From: Cavia porcellus
Taxonomy: Eukaryota > Chordata > Mammalia > Rodentia > Caviidae
NCBI RefSeq assembly: GCF_034190915.1
Contig: NW_026947488.1
Span: 4,660,501 to 4,724,500 of the forward strand
Direction: 5' to 3'
Length of the DNA: 64,000 nucleotides
A model generated the notes under the pieces. That model had not been told where the DNA came from. It saw nothing but the letters and a program-made list of their open reading frames with translations, and did not search any database. Below, in pieces: positions 23,301-35,300 of the stretch. Numbering within the stretch: the first letter of the stretch is position 1; each line of letters opens with the position of its first letter. The translations under genes were made by a program, and so were the position numbers.

Positions 23301-26300
23301 CACAGGAAGTAGTCTTATAAGAACCGCTGGAAAAGAGGTGGCACTGGGTGCAGGTGCTGGGACCGTCAGAGCTAGCTCCCACACACACCTGTCTTGGTTC
23401 AGTGTTTCCCCTCCTCACTGCAGACCCTGCAAGCACTAGGAGGGGTTAAACTTACTGTTCCTGCCACTGCTAAGGTCCGCAATGCTTACATCCCAATCTT
23501 GTACAGATGGAAGATAGTCTACCTCAGGAACAGTTTCAGCTTCATGGTGATTTTTTAAAATTTGTTTTGTTTTTTGTCTTTTTGAGACAGGGTTTCACTA
23601 TGCAGTTCAGGCTGGCCTTAAACTCTTGAATCCTCCTGCTTCAGCCTCCCAAGAGCTGGGGTTACAGATGTGCGTTACCACATCCAGCCTCATGGTACCA
23701 TTCTTGGATCATTCTTGCTGTCACATAGGGACCTGGTCCCCAAAATGATAAACACAAAATCAGAGCCTTAAACCCTGAGCTCAAAACAAAGAGCAGATGA
23801 TGCTGAACAACTGAGCTTCCAGAGACTCATATGGCCGTTTGCCATCTGCACTCACATACCTTGTTGGCCTGTCTTTCCATGTGGAAAGCTGTTTAGACAC
23901 TAATTCCTCTGGTGTCCTTCTCGGGAGTTCCTCCAGAATTTTCTTTGCACATTACTCAATTGAAGTCCCTGTAAACCACTACCTTTCCAACCACTACTGA
24001 AAAACGCAGTTATTTGCTAATTTGCAGCGATGTGGGTAAGCGAAGTAGCACAGATGGTGTCAGAGAGTAAGGGCCACAGGGCCTGCAGAGGGCAGTACTC
24101 AGCCACACCCTGGGGGGATTCCCTCCTGCTCCCCAGCAGCCTCTCAGAAGGAAGCACCAGCCTGGCCCAGCTGAGAGCTGACTTCATGGCCACGCTGCAT
24201 GGACTGTGCTGAACACCCAAAGCCTCAGAAAACAGACCCCAGACCCACAGTGGAAGACAAATCCAAAGGGACTTGGGAAGAAGGCAGGAAGAGGTCCATC
24301 GATCCGCCTGGCCTTGCTGACATGAGAGGTGCCCTTGATCCCGGTTCTAAAGCACAGGCAAGTAGCACTTTTCAGCCTTCTTTTTTAAACTTGTACTTAG
24401 ATACAGTTTGGAAAAGTACATCCATTATTACAACCCAGATGACATTGTTTGGTGTGAGTTCTGACAGCTGTCACAAGGAACATTATGATACTCAGTTTTG
24501 CGTGATGATGGTTAACACCTAAGTTTGAGTCTAAGACTAATGGGAGATTGAGAGCATAGGACAGCGGTGGCGAACCTGCAGCACGTGCACCACAGCAGGC
24601 TGTTAGTTTTTGTGGAAAGCTCTAAAAAGTTCGCCATCACTAGCGTAGCATGAGAGCAATTCCAGCTGTCCTCAGTATTTCAATTTCCACGTGTCACGGG
24701 GCAATGGATTTTTTTTTTTTAAAACATCTATGATGAGAACAACAGGTCCAGATTTGAACATGTCTTAATGTGTTTGGCTCATGCTTATTTAAATGTACTA
24801 GAACAGTATGAGATTAAATCTCCACAGGTTTCATTTTAATTAGCCTTACGGCTTTCAAAAGATACATAAATAAAACACAGGGAAGGACTCAGACTCAAGG
24901 AAGGAACCCAGGAAAATGGCCCTGGCAGGAGGTTTGCGGGCCGAGCTAGGTTGGGGCTCATCCTCCCTCCACAGGCTGAGGCCTGCAGCTCGGGAAGAAG
25001 CCTCAGCTACTGGACAGTAAGCAGATGAGGCATAAAAGGTGGCCTGGGGCCTGCAGCCATAGCAGGGACACTTCGCTCACTGGGACACATCTCAGACTTA
25101 TTGAGGCCCCATGATGGACTGTGGTGATGCTTAGGGTCTGAGTGATTGTGGTGGTGCAGGGCCACCAAGACCCACACAGGACAGCCAATGAGCCAGGAGG
25201 GGAGGGACCTGCAGGGGAGGACATAGATGTCCTCGAGTAGGACATCAGGTGTGCGCATGACCCTCAGCAGGCAGCAATCAGATGGCTCCTCCCTCCCGAG
25301 CCACACACCTGGCGCTCAGCACCCTGGAGGTGGAGAACAACGCTGCGGTGCTCGCTCCTGTAGCAGGGGTCCATCCCTGGGAACACATTAAGCATCTCCT
25401 TCTCAAGGTGGAGGGCGGCTTTCCCACCCTCACTTTCTGTCACGATTAAGTCTCCACTGTCACAGACTCTGAAGGGAGTGGGAAAAGGGCCACATCAGCC
25501 AGGCATCTGCAGTCCTGTGGTTTGTAAAGTGGGGCAGTTGTGAATGGGAGCCCCCTGTCCACAGCTGAATGCAGGCGAACAGCCCACCTTTCCCTCAGCC
25601 TCTTCTGTAGGCAGCGCCTTGTGCTTTGGCAAATCTGCGACTCTGGTGGGGACCAGGCAGCACCTGAAGCCATAAGGTGTCCAGGGGCTGCGGAAGCCAT
25701 GGGGCCTGAAGTCACCACAGGTCTTCTCTTGGCTTCCAGCATTTCCAGATCCCTTGCCCGAGGCCTGGATACTGGACCCCCCTGCCTGGCCTTAGAGGAG
25801 CAGCCTGCTGGGGCCCCCGAGAGCAGGGGCCTCTTGGGGATGGGGCCCCCAAAGCCTGAGGGTGACTTCTTAATGGTCGGTTTGGCTCCAGTCACATTCA
25901 CGAAAGGATGGGGCTTCTTCAGCAGATGTCTGCCCACTGGGGAGCCTGGAAGGGTCATGGTCTCTGCACTATCCGTGCTCCTGGGGTCCCTTGGGGCTGC
26001 GGAGCAGAACACAGAGATGCTGGGTGAGACAGGGCAACAAAGCACACTCGGCAGAAGTCTCACAGTGCTTCCCAGGCATTGCTATGGTGCACTTCCAGAA
26101 GCATCCAAAAACCTTAAAATTCAGAAAAGCATTGCAAGCCAGGGCTGCCAGCAGTATTTATGACAGTAACTACACTCTCCGTCTATACTCTCCCCAATAA
26201 ACCACAGGGCTGGGTCATATGTGTCCTTTAAAGCTTTTGCATCAGCCAGAGAGATAATCATCTTGGACCTCATTTCTTCACTAAGCTATAAAATTAAAGG

Positions 26301-29300
26301 AGAAATTTCAGCTCATCAAACACAAATATAAGTTTCAAAAATCATTTCAGGTCGGGACACGGGTCCACTCCTGTTCCCACTCATTCTTGACCCTAGGGGT
26401 CCTAGAGGCAGGATCCCTGTCAGCACAAGCATCACCTGTCACCTCACTGTCCTGGACGTGGCTCTTGGAGACCATATTTCCACACCAAGACGCAGGTGAA
26501 GAGAACACCGTGAGGCTGCTCTACTGACGACACACGCAACTCTGCAGCTGCAATTTCCTCAGCCTGAGGAGCTGATTACCTGGTGCTTTTGACCGGCAAG
26601 AAAGGTCACCAGAATATCAACAGAAAACAGGGAAAATCTCCCAGCTAGAACCAAATCCCACACATGTCAACACAGAATGACACACGAGGCTGTCCCAGAA
26701 CACTGGGGAGGCTGGTCCACAGTCCTGGATGGATAGTGCCTGTCCTTCAAACGGAATGCTGGGTAAGAGTCCAGGACCAGAGCTACTGAGGATGCCCAGG
26801 AACAGAAGGCCTGTCAGTATTTTTGACATTGTACTGTTAAACTCTAAAGCTCTGAGACTCTTACAGAATCTCAAGCAAACCTCTATACACTTGTGCAGTA
26901 CGACCTGAAGCAAATCATGAGCAACAGTGAACCCTGACCTTGTTTCTGGTCACAAACACATGTGGGCTTGAAATCTTTGGCGTCTACTCTCAGTGGGAAG
27001 CTTTAGGATCATGTTCAGTGACATGAAGTCTCTACTGGCCTAACTGTATTTCCCTTCTTACTCAGGCAAAATCCAAGTCGATAATGTATTTCCAGGACAC
27101 ATCCATATGATGAAGGCCATCAATTACCCCAGAGGGGTCACCATGCCGCACAGGGGATGTGGCTCCTTAGCCAACAGGCTCTGGGTCCACGAACCACTGG
27201 TTTCTGCTCCTTTGAACCCAATGTTTTGTGACTCCTTGCTTGGGCTTCAAACAGCAATATGTATAATTAAATATAATTATAGTACATATACTATAGTACA
27301 CAAATTATTTGCAAAAAAGTGAAATCTGGGGTGATGCCAAGAGACAGCTGCCTCCAGTTCACCTGCTTTGTGGTACACATCCAGCCTTCTTCCATACAGA
27401 GGGAGGTGTTTAAAACACACCGAGAATTCTACACAGCAACAGCCGAAGGTCCTCATACACCTCTGCCGCTGAATGGGAGCCAGGCTGCAGTATGAGGCCT
27501 CAATGACAGTAAGAAACTCCTTTCCTTTTCTGAGTGAGTAAATCTGCAGTGCTTCTCCCCATTGTTTTTCCCTCTGTTGTTCTGTGTTGCAGGGGACTAA
27601 ACCCAAGGACTTGTACATGTAAGGGAAGGTGCCTCCCACTGAGCCATAACCCCCAGCCCCACACAACAGTCTCCGTGTGTCCTCACTTCTAACACCAAAA
27701 AAGGTTCCAGGAAGCCAGCAGCAGATCTTTTGCAGTCTGAGCCTCCAGTTTGCATCTGCATGGGCCCTATCCAGGTGGCACTGTGCACCAGCCTGCACCA
27801 CGCAGAGAGGGGCAATGCTTGGTGCCCACAGCCAGACACACATGCCTGCAGAGCAGCTCCCCCTTCCTTTGGCTCCCCCCGCCTTGGCCCTGTGGGAAAG
27901 AAAGCACTGCTCTAAGGCTTAATACTACAAGGGATGGCAGCCAAGGAGCCTGGGCTGTGGCCTCAGACAAAACTCGGGCTGCCAAGGCTGGCCTTTTGCC
28001 TGGATATCCCATCATCCAGGGTAGAGCCCAACACAGCTGGCCGCTGAGCACAGTATCAGCATCACGCAGGAATCAAGGGTCTCCTCACACCAGAAGGTCA
28101 GAGTGTGGGCTATTACGCCATCAGTCGGTCACTGGGTGGTATCCCAGGCCACAGGAACAAAGTGGGTAGAATATCTGCACTCCCCTGGCCATCAGCCAGA
28201 CCCCATCCAATTGCCAAGATGGAAACTGCATCAGGACAGGCAGCAGGGCCTCTGAAAACAGGGATGAGATCCAGAACCACAGCCCCATTTGCCCCACCAC
28301 ATGTCCAGGGTCTCCATCCTCCAGGGCACCTCACAAGCAGTCAACTGGTAAAGAGCAATGGAGCCAAACTCTTACTTTACAATGGCAAGAGAAATCTGCC
28401 CAACCTTAAGCGAAACAAATTAAGTACATTTGCTTCTCTAGCTTTTGCAGCTGAAACTGTAACCAGCTGTGTGTGGATAGGTAACAAATACAAAAAAAAA
28501 AAGTCCTCATTATGATAATTTTATACACATGGGTACAATATTGAGGCACTATAGGAGGTATCTCCAGAGGGCACCTTTGTACTGGACGTCCCTGGCAATG
28601 CTGTCCCATTTTCCTGGAGGATGGATCTTCAGGGAGTAACAGAGGAGATGCGCAGTGTGCAGGAAGGCCGTGGAGAGCTGGTGAGTTCAGGGAGACAAAC
28701 CCTCTGGAAACATCCACCCTCACACCTGTTCCCAGCAGGTAGGGGACAGCTGCAGGACAGACTGGCAGGTTGCCTGGCCCTAGGGAGGGGCTCGCTTGGC
28801 CCATCCAAGTTCACAGACAAGTGACCTAGTTTTCTGAGCAGTAAGTTATTTTCTTTAAATTTACAACAATTAAAATAAACACCCCAAAACAGTGATGATG
28901 TAGACACCCAAGAAAAATCCAGCAATTAACACAGAAATATTTGCTAAGTCGATTCCTTTATCAGCACAAATTTTGTCTAATTAGGAAATTGGTTTGCACA
29001 TAACATTTAGTTTTCACTCATTTTATTCTTTTGGTAACTCCTGCAAAGACAGAAAAATGGCTGTACCAGCTGGTAAAACATGACCTCCAGTCTAATTCAG
29101 ATTTCTAGGTCAGAGAGTGGCATTCTCTCTCCCAGGTTATAGCTTTCCCATGTAAGTACCAAAGGGAATTTGTTCCTCTTAAGATCTCAATCACCCATGC
29201 CCTGGGCCTACAGCCTGAGTTCCCCCTAGAAACCTGTGCTCTGCCCTTCAGTTCCTCACATCTCCAGGACTTTCTTCTGTGTGATGAAGGGTCACCCAAG

Positions 29301-32300
29301 AAACGCTTTGCCTGGGTTACGGGCACAGCAAATCACTGGGACGGCCCACATACTATGTCGTTTTGCCTTTTCATCTCCATGATGATACTGAATGCCTTCC
29401 TGGTTTAAATTGTTCACATCCCCACTTAGGGGGTCCAAACCACCATAGACTGTGAGTAGAATGGAACATCACTGAAAAATCCTAAGGCAGGAGTCTTTAA
29501 AGAAGAAAAAACATTTTGGCCCACTTAATGCCTTACCAGTCATGGGGAGGGAGAAACAGGGAAATCCTAGAGGAGTAAGGGTACACAGCCCAGCAGGGGT
29601 ACTGTGACCTTGGAGAGGGCAAATGCTGTTACCGTGAGCTGTAAACTCATACAGAAATCCTGGTACATGGTGTAGAGGACGACAGAGATGCAGCAGGAAT
29701 CACACACCTGGTGAGAGGAGCGGCAAGGTCCACCGCTTCCCATGTGGCCCCAGGGACTCGGGGGACAGGGTGCAGATGAGGCTCCACCATGAGGAGCTAT
29801 GATGGCCGCTCTGCCATGCGGTTCTTCTCATATGGATACGTGGAGCTAGAGATGGGTCAACTCCCGAGAAAGCAGGCTACATGTGACTAGAGTTGGCTTC
29901 TTCTGAACCTCATCACCCACCCGCCCAGCCTGTGAGCCTGCAGGCAGCTGGGAAAGCAGGGCCAGGGCTGTGGGTGCTGCCCATCCCTCCTGCCCATTGG
30001 GCCAAGGAGATCGTGCACTGCCACCCCACAGGTGCGGAAACATTTGGACAGCAGAGGGGCACAGACATGCTTCTGCCCTTTGGACTGCTTTACCGGTCTC
30101 CTTACCATCTTCTCAGTCACTGTTGTGGAAGATGACATTTCTGGGACAACAGAAAACTCCAGAAGCCAACAGCTCCAAGTGTGTGTGCCCCTCGTGCACG
30201 CCATCATCCAGATGCCCATCAGTTTCAAGTTAAGAGATGTGCGTGTGCTGGGAACACTGTTCACTTGCTTATTTGTCCCAACTTCCTGCCAATGGAGCCT
30301 GTGAACTGAAGACCCACTGTGCAAAAGAGGAGCAAACCTCCCACCCCTGTGCAGAGAAATGGGTTCTCTATGATGCCGTGAGCTTCTCTTTGTTTCTTGG
30401 TTCCCCTTGAAGGTGGCATGGTGATGGCAGAACCTAATATTCCCCCCTCCCTCATCCACCCTTCCCACACACAGGGTCTCCCACATGACCCCTCGAAGTT
30501 TCAGCAGGCTTTGCACTCTCATGCACTCATGGGGCTGAACCCAAATTAAGCCCATCACCCAGGCATTCTGGCTGCGGTCAAACACTCAAGCGTTCCCTGC
30601 AGTGTAATGTGCCTGTCACGGCGGCCCGTCATACTCTCAACATGCAAGCAGTGCTCAGGTCTCAGTGTTCATTCCTCTATAGAGGAGCTACTATAGAGCT
30701 GCTCTGTTAGCATGGAGTTAGTACCTGTTAGCATGGAGTTCACTGCTTAATCCACCGTTAGTAACGTGTACTGAGCTCCATCAAAGTACAGCTGCTGGTG
30801 CATTTGATTACAGTCCTTGTGGTTCCATCTGCAGTCCTGGGCTTATGGATTTTAAATTCTTAACCAGGTAACACCTAGTACCTACCTGCATCAGTCCCTG
30901 CCCCCAGGTGTTGTATGACAGGCTGAGAAAATAGGGCATGTACTCCAGAACGCAGGGGTACTCTACCAGGTGGTATTTTATAAAAGGACAAAATACACGG
31001 GAGCAGTCGTGGTGAACCTTTTAGAGCTCTCAGTGGGACAAACAGCCTGTTGTGGCACCTGTGGCATAAGGCTGTCGTCACAGCCCTAGAGAGAGGGAGA
31101 CAGCATAAACAAAACCTGATCCAAAACCAGGTCTACCAGATAATAAAATGTGCTCTGTGCATCCTAATCCGAATATTTAGAATTCAGCTTTGAATCATGA
31201 GACAGAGAAACAAGGACAGGTCCAAGCTGTGTGATCTAAACTGTGGATTCACACACCAGCCTGAAGTATCTTCATTTCACTCACTGCAAACCTGGGCCAG
31301 GGTTGCAGCCTGAACACTGCAGAGGAGCCAAGATCTTCCCGACACCCCTGACGCCATGGCTCCCCCTTCAGCAAGCACACTGCTCTCTGAGTTCAGGACC
31401 ACACCCACTCTGGTGCCTTAGCTCTTTCTGCTCACTTTAGTGATGCGTAATGTGTGAAAATCTGTGTGAACCAAATGTCTGTTGTCAAGTCAAAAATTCC
31501 ATGGAACTCTAAAACTGTACCAAAGCTATCTGACTAGTTTGCACAGAGATGCCTGCAGCATGGCAAAGGAGTAATGGGGAAAGCTCGGTTTCTGTGCAGG
31601 GTCACGATGAAGTGAGCTCAGCAGCAGTGGATCTGTGCCTGGGTCAGGCCCTGAGGGACCCGGGTTTGCTGGATATAATACAAGCACTCGCCAGAGCCTG
31701 CCCCCTGCACGTAGCAGGACACTAAGAACTGCACCCCGACCAGGAGCATTAGTAGCGAGGCTTTTCTTTGGCTAACACTGGAAGGGCCACAGGTGAGGGA
31801 TAGTCAGTCAGGCTCTGGAGTAGCCCGGGACACAGGCATCTGCTTTGGGCTAATGGTGATGAGCGTCCACACTGCACTAAAACATAGCCTCAACTGCCCA
31901 TCCCACATACCCCCGTGGCCATCCAGAGTGCAGGTGGCACACAGAGGCTCACATAGGGGGACACCTACATTTGCTCCAGCACAGTGGGGAGGGAGCAGCA
32001 GTCTTCTGCGGCACTGCAGCGCTGGCCTGGTGGTTGCTGGCTCGGGAGGGCATGCTGCTTTTGTTGGCTGCCTCCTTCCCCATGGTGTCGCCCCTAGGAG
32101 TTATCATTGCCTTCTTCACCGGGTTTTCGATTTCATCTGGAGGTGGCCGCTTGTGCACAGAGGATGTTGTAACCCCTGCCTGGATAATCAGTAAAGCCCA
32201 GTGGTTAAGGTCAGAAACCTCACCTCTGCTGTCGCTTACACAGCAGTTAATGTCACAAGACTACTTTCGTTCACCTTCAGACACCTCCTCCACCCTGGGC

Positions 32301-35300
32301 CGCTACAGCTGCTCCTGTGGTCAAGACTGCACACTTGGGGTCCTCACATTCCCACTGAATGCTGCAGAGCTCAGGTCTCTGGGTCACAGAGCTGAGATGG
32401 AATATCCTTCTGCAGACATCTGTCTGCTGGACAAGAGGACGGTGAGCCACTTGAGTGATGCAGAGGATTGAGCCCTGGCATGGTGCAAACGGCCTGCGCG
32501 GGTGTCAGGATGCTCTCAGCCCCAGAAAGGTGCTGGGATGCGCAAGCAAGAGGAAGCAAATACCATTTTACTCCTAGATGGAAACTCTGGAGGTTTAGAT
32601 GCTGAGGGAAAGTCTTGAACCTTTGGTCTGCTGTTCCCTGACTCTGTGTTCTGGCCCTGACCTTTGGCAGCTGTGGGATTCTAAATGAGAAGCCTTCAAG
32701 TCAAGGCATCCAAGGCTAAGCAGGCAACAGGCGATGCACGGGATCACGAGAGCAGGTAGAGGCAGGATTTGGACAGTCCACACAGGCCAAGCACTGACGG
32801 TTGTTTCCAGATGAGCTCAGGATAACTCGTGACTAACACAAAGCTCCTCATTTTGAAACATCCCTGATTCTTCTAGATCACAGCTAGAAAAAGTAGCATC
32901 CTGTCTGGGACCTACCTACCCTCCTGCGTCACATACAAACACAAGGGGTGGTTATGAGTACCCAGATGGCGTTGGCGTTGGGAATCCTGCATGGCCCTTA
33001 TTCCTGCATGGTGGCCACTTTCCTGCACTGCATCAGGTTAACTGAGCTGTCAGCTAAGGGCAGGAGACAGAGGTAAAGGGCATGGGACCTGCATGACACC
33101 TGCAATGCCCATGTTATACACCTTCAGTAAATAAGCACAGAGACACAGGACACACACTGTCACACACATGGCTGTGTCAAAGGTCCCAGTGGTCACCTGG
33201 CTCAGCTCACCTGCACACTAGGCTTTGGGGGATGGAGCTCTCTGGGCTTCATCTTGGACTTCTTCTTAGGCTTCAGCCTGCGTCCTTTCTGCACACTGAG
33301 CAATCTCATAGCTGCTGCTGCGTGCTTGAGAATGCAGTTGTTGCTGCAGTACACTGTGCCAGGCTGCGCCACACTGGAGCACCCAGGGCCCGCGCAAGGC
33401 ACAGCGCCAGGAGCCACTGTGACCTGCAGAAGCCAACAGGAGGCATCAGACGATGGGCACCATGCGGGCATGAAATGTACCTTGTCACACGCTATGAATG
33501 ACACCAAGGTTACATCTGTGAGAGACTCTCTAACAGTAACTTTCAACGCGAATAGAAATCATCTTTGTTCAAGCAAACTGCACATCTTGTCCGCTGCACA
33601 GGGCACCACTGTGTAACCACTCCTGCAGCTCATGCTGAGTGGGATGAGAAGGCTGTCGCTGTGCACACACTCTGCAATTCCCTCCCCTTCAGCTTGAGCA
33701 CCACTGAGGACATCTGGGGACCAAATGGCAGCCCACCCTGGTGAGACAACGTGGAGTCGCAAAGTTGAGACTTAACCAGGTAAAAGTCTGACAGGAGGCC
33801 CTGGGCCTGGAGGGACATAAGAGGCCCTGGCAGAAGGTGGGGCTGAGGTGGTTAAGACAGGAGCACAGGGATGACAGGGATGACAGGGGCTCCAGAAAAC
33901 CAGTGATGATTCTTCAGTACCACCGTCACCAAGGCGGCAGGAACGCATGCTCTGCACGGGCGAGGGCTCCAGGAGGGACACCTCCCCAGCAGAGTCTCCA
34001 ACCCCAGTGGCGCCCCATGAGGTCTCGGGCCAGCTCAGCGGTCCAGGCTCTGAGCTGGGGACATGGGGCCTTGGTGTGTGGCCTCCAGCTGTACCTTGGT
34101 GACTCCTCACAGAGCACTGGCCCATGAGGAGCAGTATGCCTGCCCACGCCTGCTGACCAACCCTAAAGCTTGTCTGAAGGTCCAGGCCACACAGCCACCC
34201 CTCACATTTCCCCAGGGAACATCACATCAGCAGGGCACAGGGTTCTGCACCAAAGCCCAGTCTCTGAGTGACACATCGGCTTACGTGGGGCAGGTCAAAC
34301 TATGATGCTGAAGACAGAAAACTGGGGACCCTCCCTTAGTAAATGGGTGCTACCAGAGGACACCACGTTTTCAGGCAGTCGCTCTTAATACGTCCTCCCT
34401 CTGGTTTGCAGTGGCCAGGACCTTGCAGCCTCAGTGTGCAGCACACACACGGCGAGCTTGGCAAGGCAGAGAGGCTCAGAGACATGGCCCCCCCTACCTC
34501 ACTGTCTCTGTGCCTGCCGGAGAACAGGCAGGCAGCCAGGAGCCCGGGATGGCTCGAGGCGAACTGCGCTGAGTCGGCTGTCACACAACTGGACCAGAGA
34601 TACCGCAGTGGCGGGTAGCTCTCACCAGCATTGCTGAGGGCAGCAGATGTGACAGCCATGGCCAGGAGGGAAAGGACATGCAGGCAGTGACCCCCTGGCA
34701 GGGAAAAGAGGCACTGAGCCAAAGAACACATGCAAAACACACAGGACCTCAAGCCCAGGCAGAGGGGCAGGTGTTGGCATAGTAACTGGGAGAGTAAGCC
34801 ATGGGGGACCACATGTGTCACCCCATAACTCTGGGAGGCTGAAACAGGAAGGGCATGAGCTCGAACAGAGCCTGGACACAGACCAGCCTGGTGAAATCTG
34901 CCTCAGAACAGAAACGGAAGAAGGGGCTGGGGTGGGCTCGGTGCTGAGGTCCTGCAGTCAAGTCTGAGTCCTGCAGGAAAATGTAGCCAACATTCATAAG
35001 GAGGTCAGCAACCTATTTGTCCTAAGGGCTCTTTTGGGGCCCGTGGCACTGAGCAGGAATTTGAGAGAAGGACACTTCCTTGTGGGCCTCCCCAGGCCAC
35101 ACCCCTTGCATGGCCAGCAAAGCCAACTCGGGAAGAAGGGAGGACCCCTTTGGGCTCTGGCTTTCTGTTCACGGCCAGTCCGCCATGGGCAGGGCTAACC
35201 CTGCACACTCCCAGGGCTTCCAGATACTCACAGGCGAGGCCGTCCTCGCGGGCTTCTCACCGCTGCAGCTTGAAGTCTCCTCACTTCCGCCCTGGCTCCC

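Larger units (their letters stand above)
25997..31968. other. Large intron between DIDO1-like exons 4 and 5
   Basis: 6-kb intron with no recognised exon. It contains an inverted ID SINE (27,592-27,662), a MITE (31,004-31,083) and two close copies of 'gttagcatggagtt' at about 30,707 and 30,728. Long open frames here (minus 27,277-27,843 and 29,887-30,585) lack any recognisable domain. Confidence 0.6.

Noticed and set aside
25540..26163. 207-codon plus-strand ORF
   Set aside because: Antisense shadow of DIDO1-like exon 5.
27277..27843. 188-codon minus-strand ORF
   Set aside because: Runs across an inverted ID SINE, with no domain.
29887..30585. 232-codon minus-strand ORF inside the exon 4-5 intron
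   Set aside because: Same strand as the gene and long, but no DIDO1 counterpart and no recognisable domain. Probably chance in GC-rich intron.
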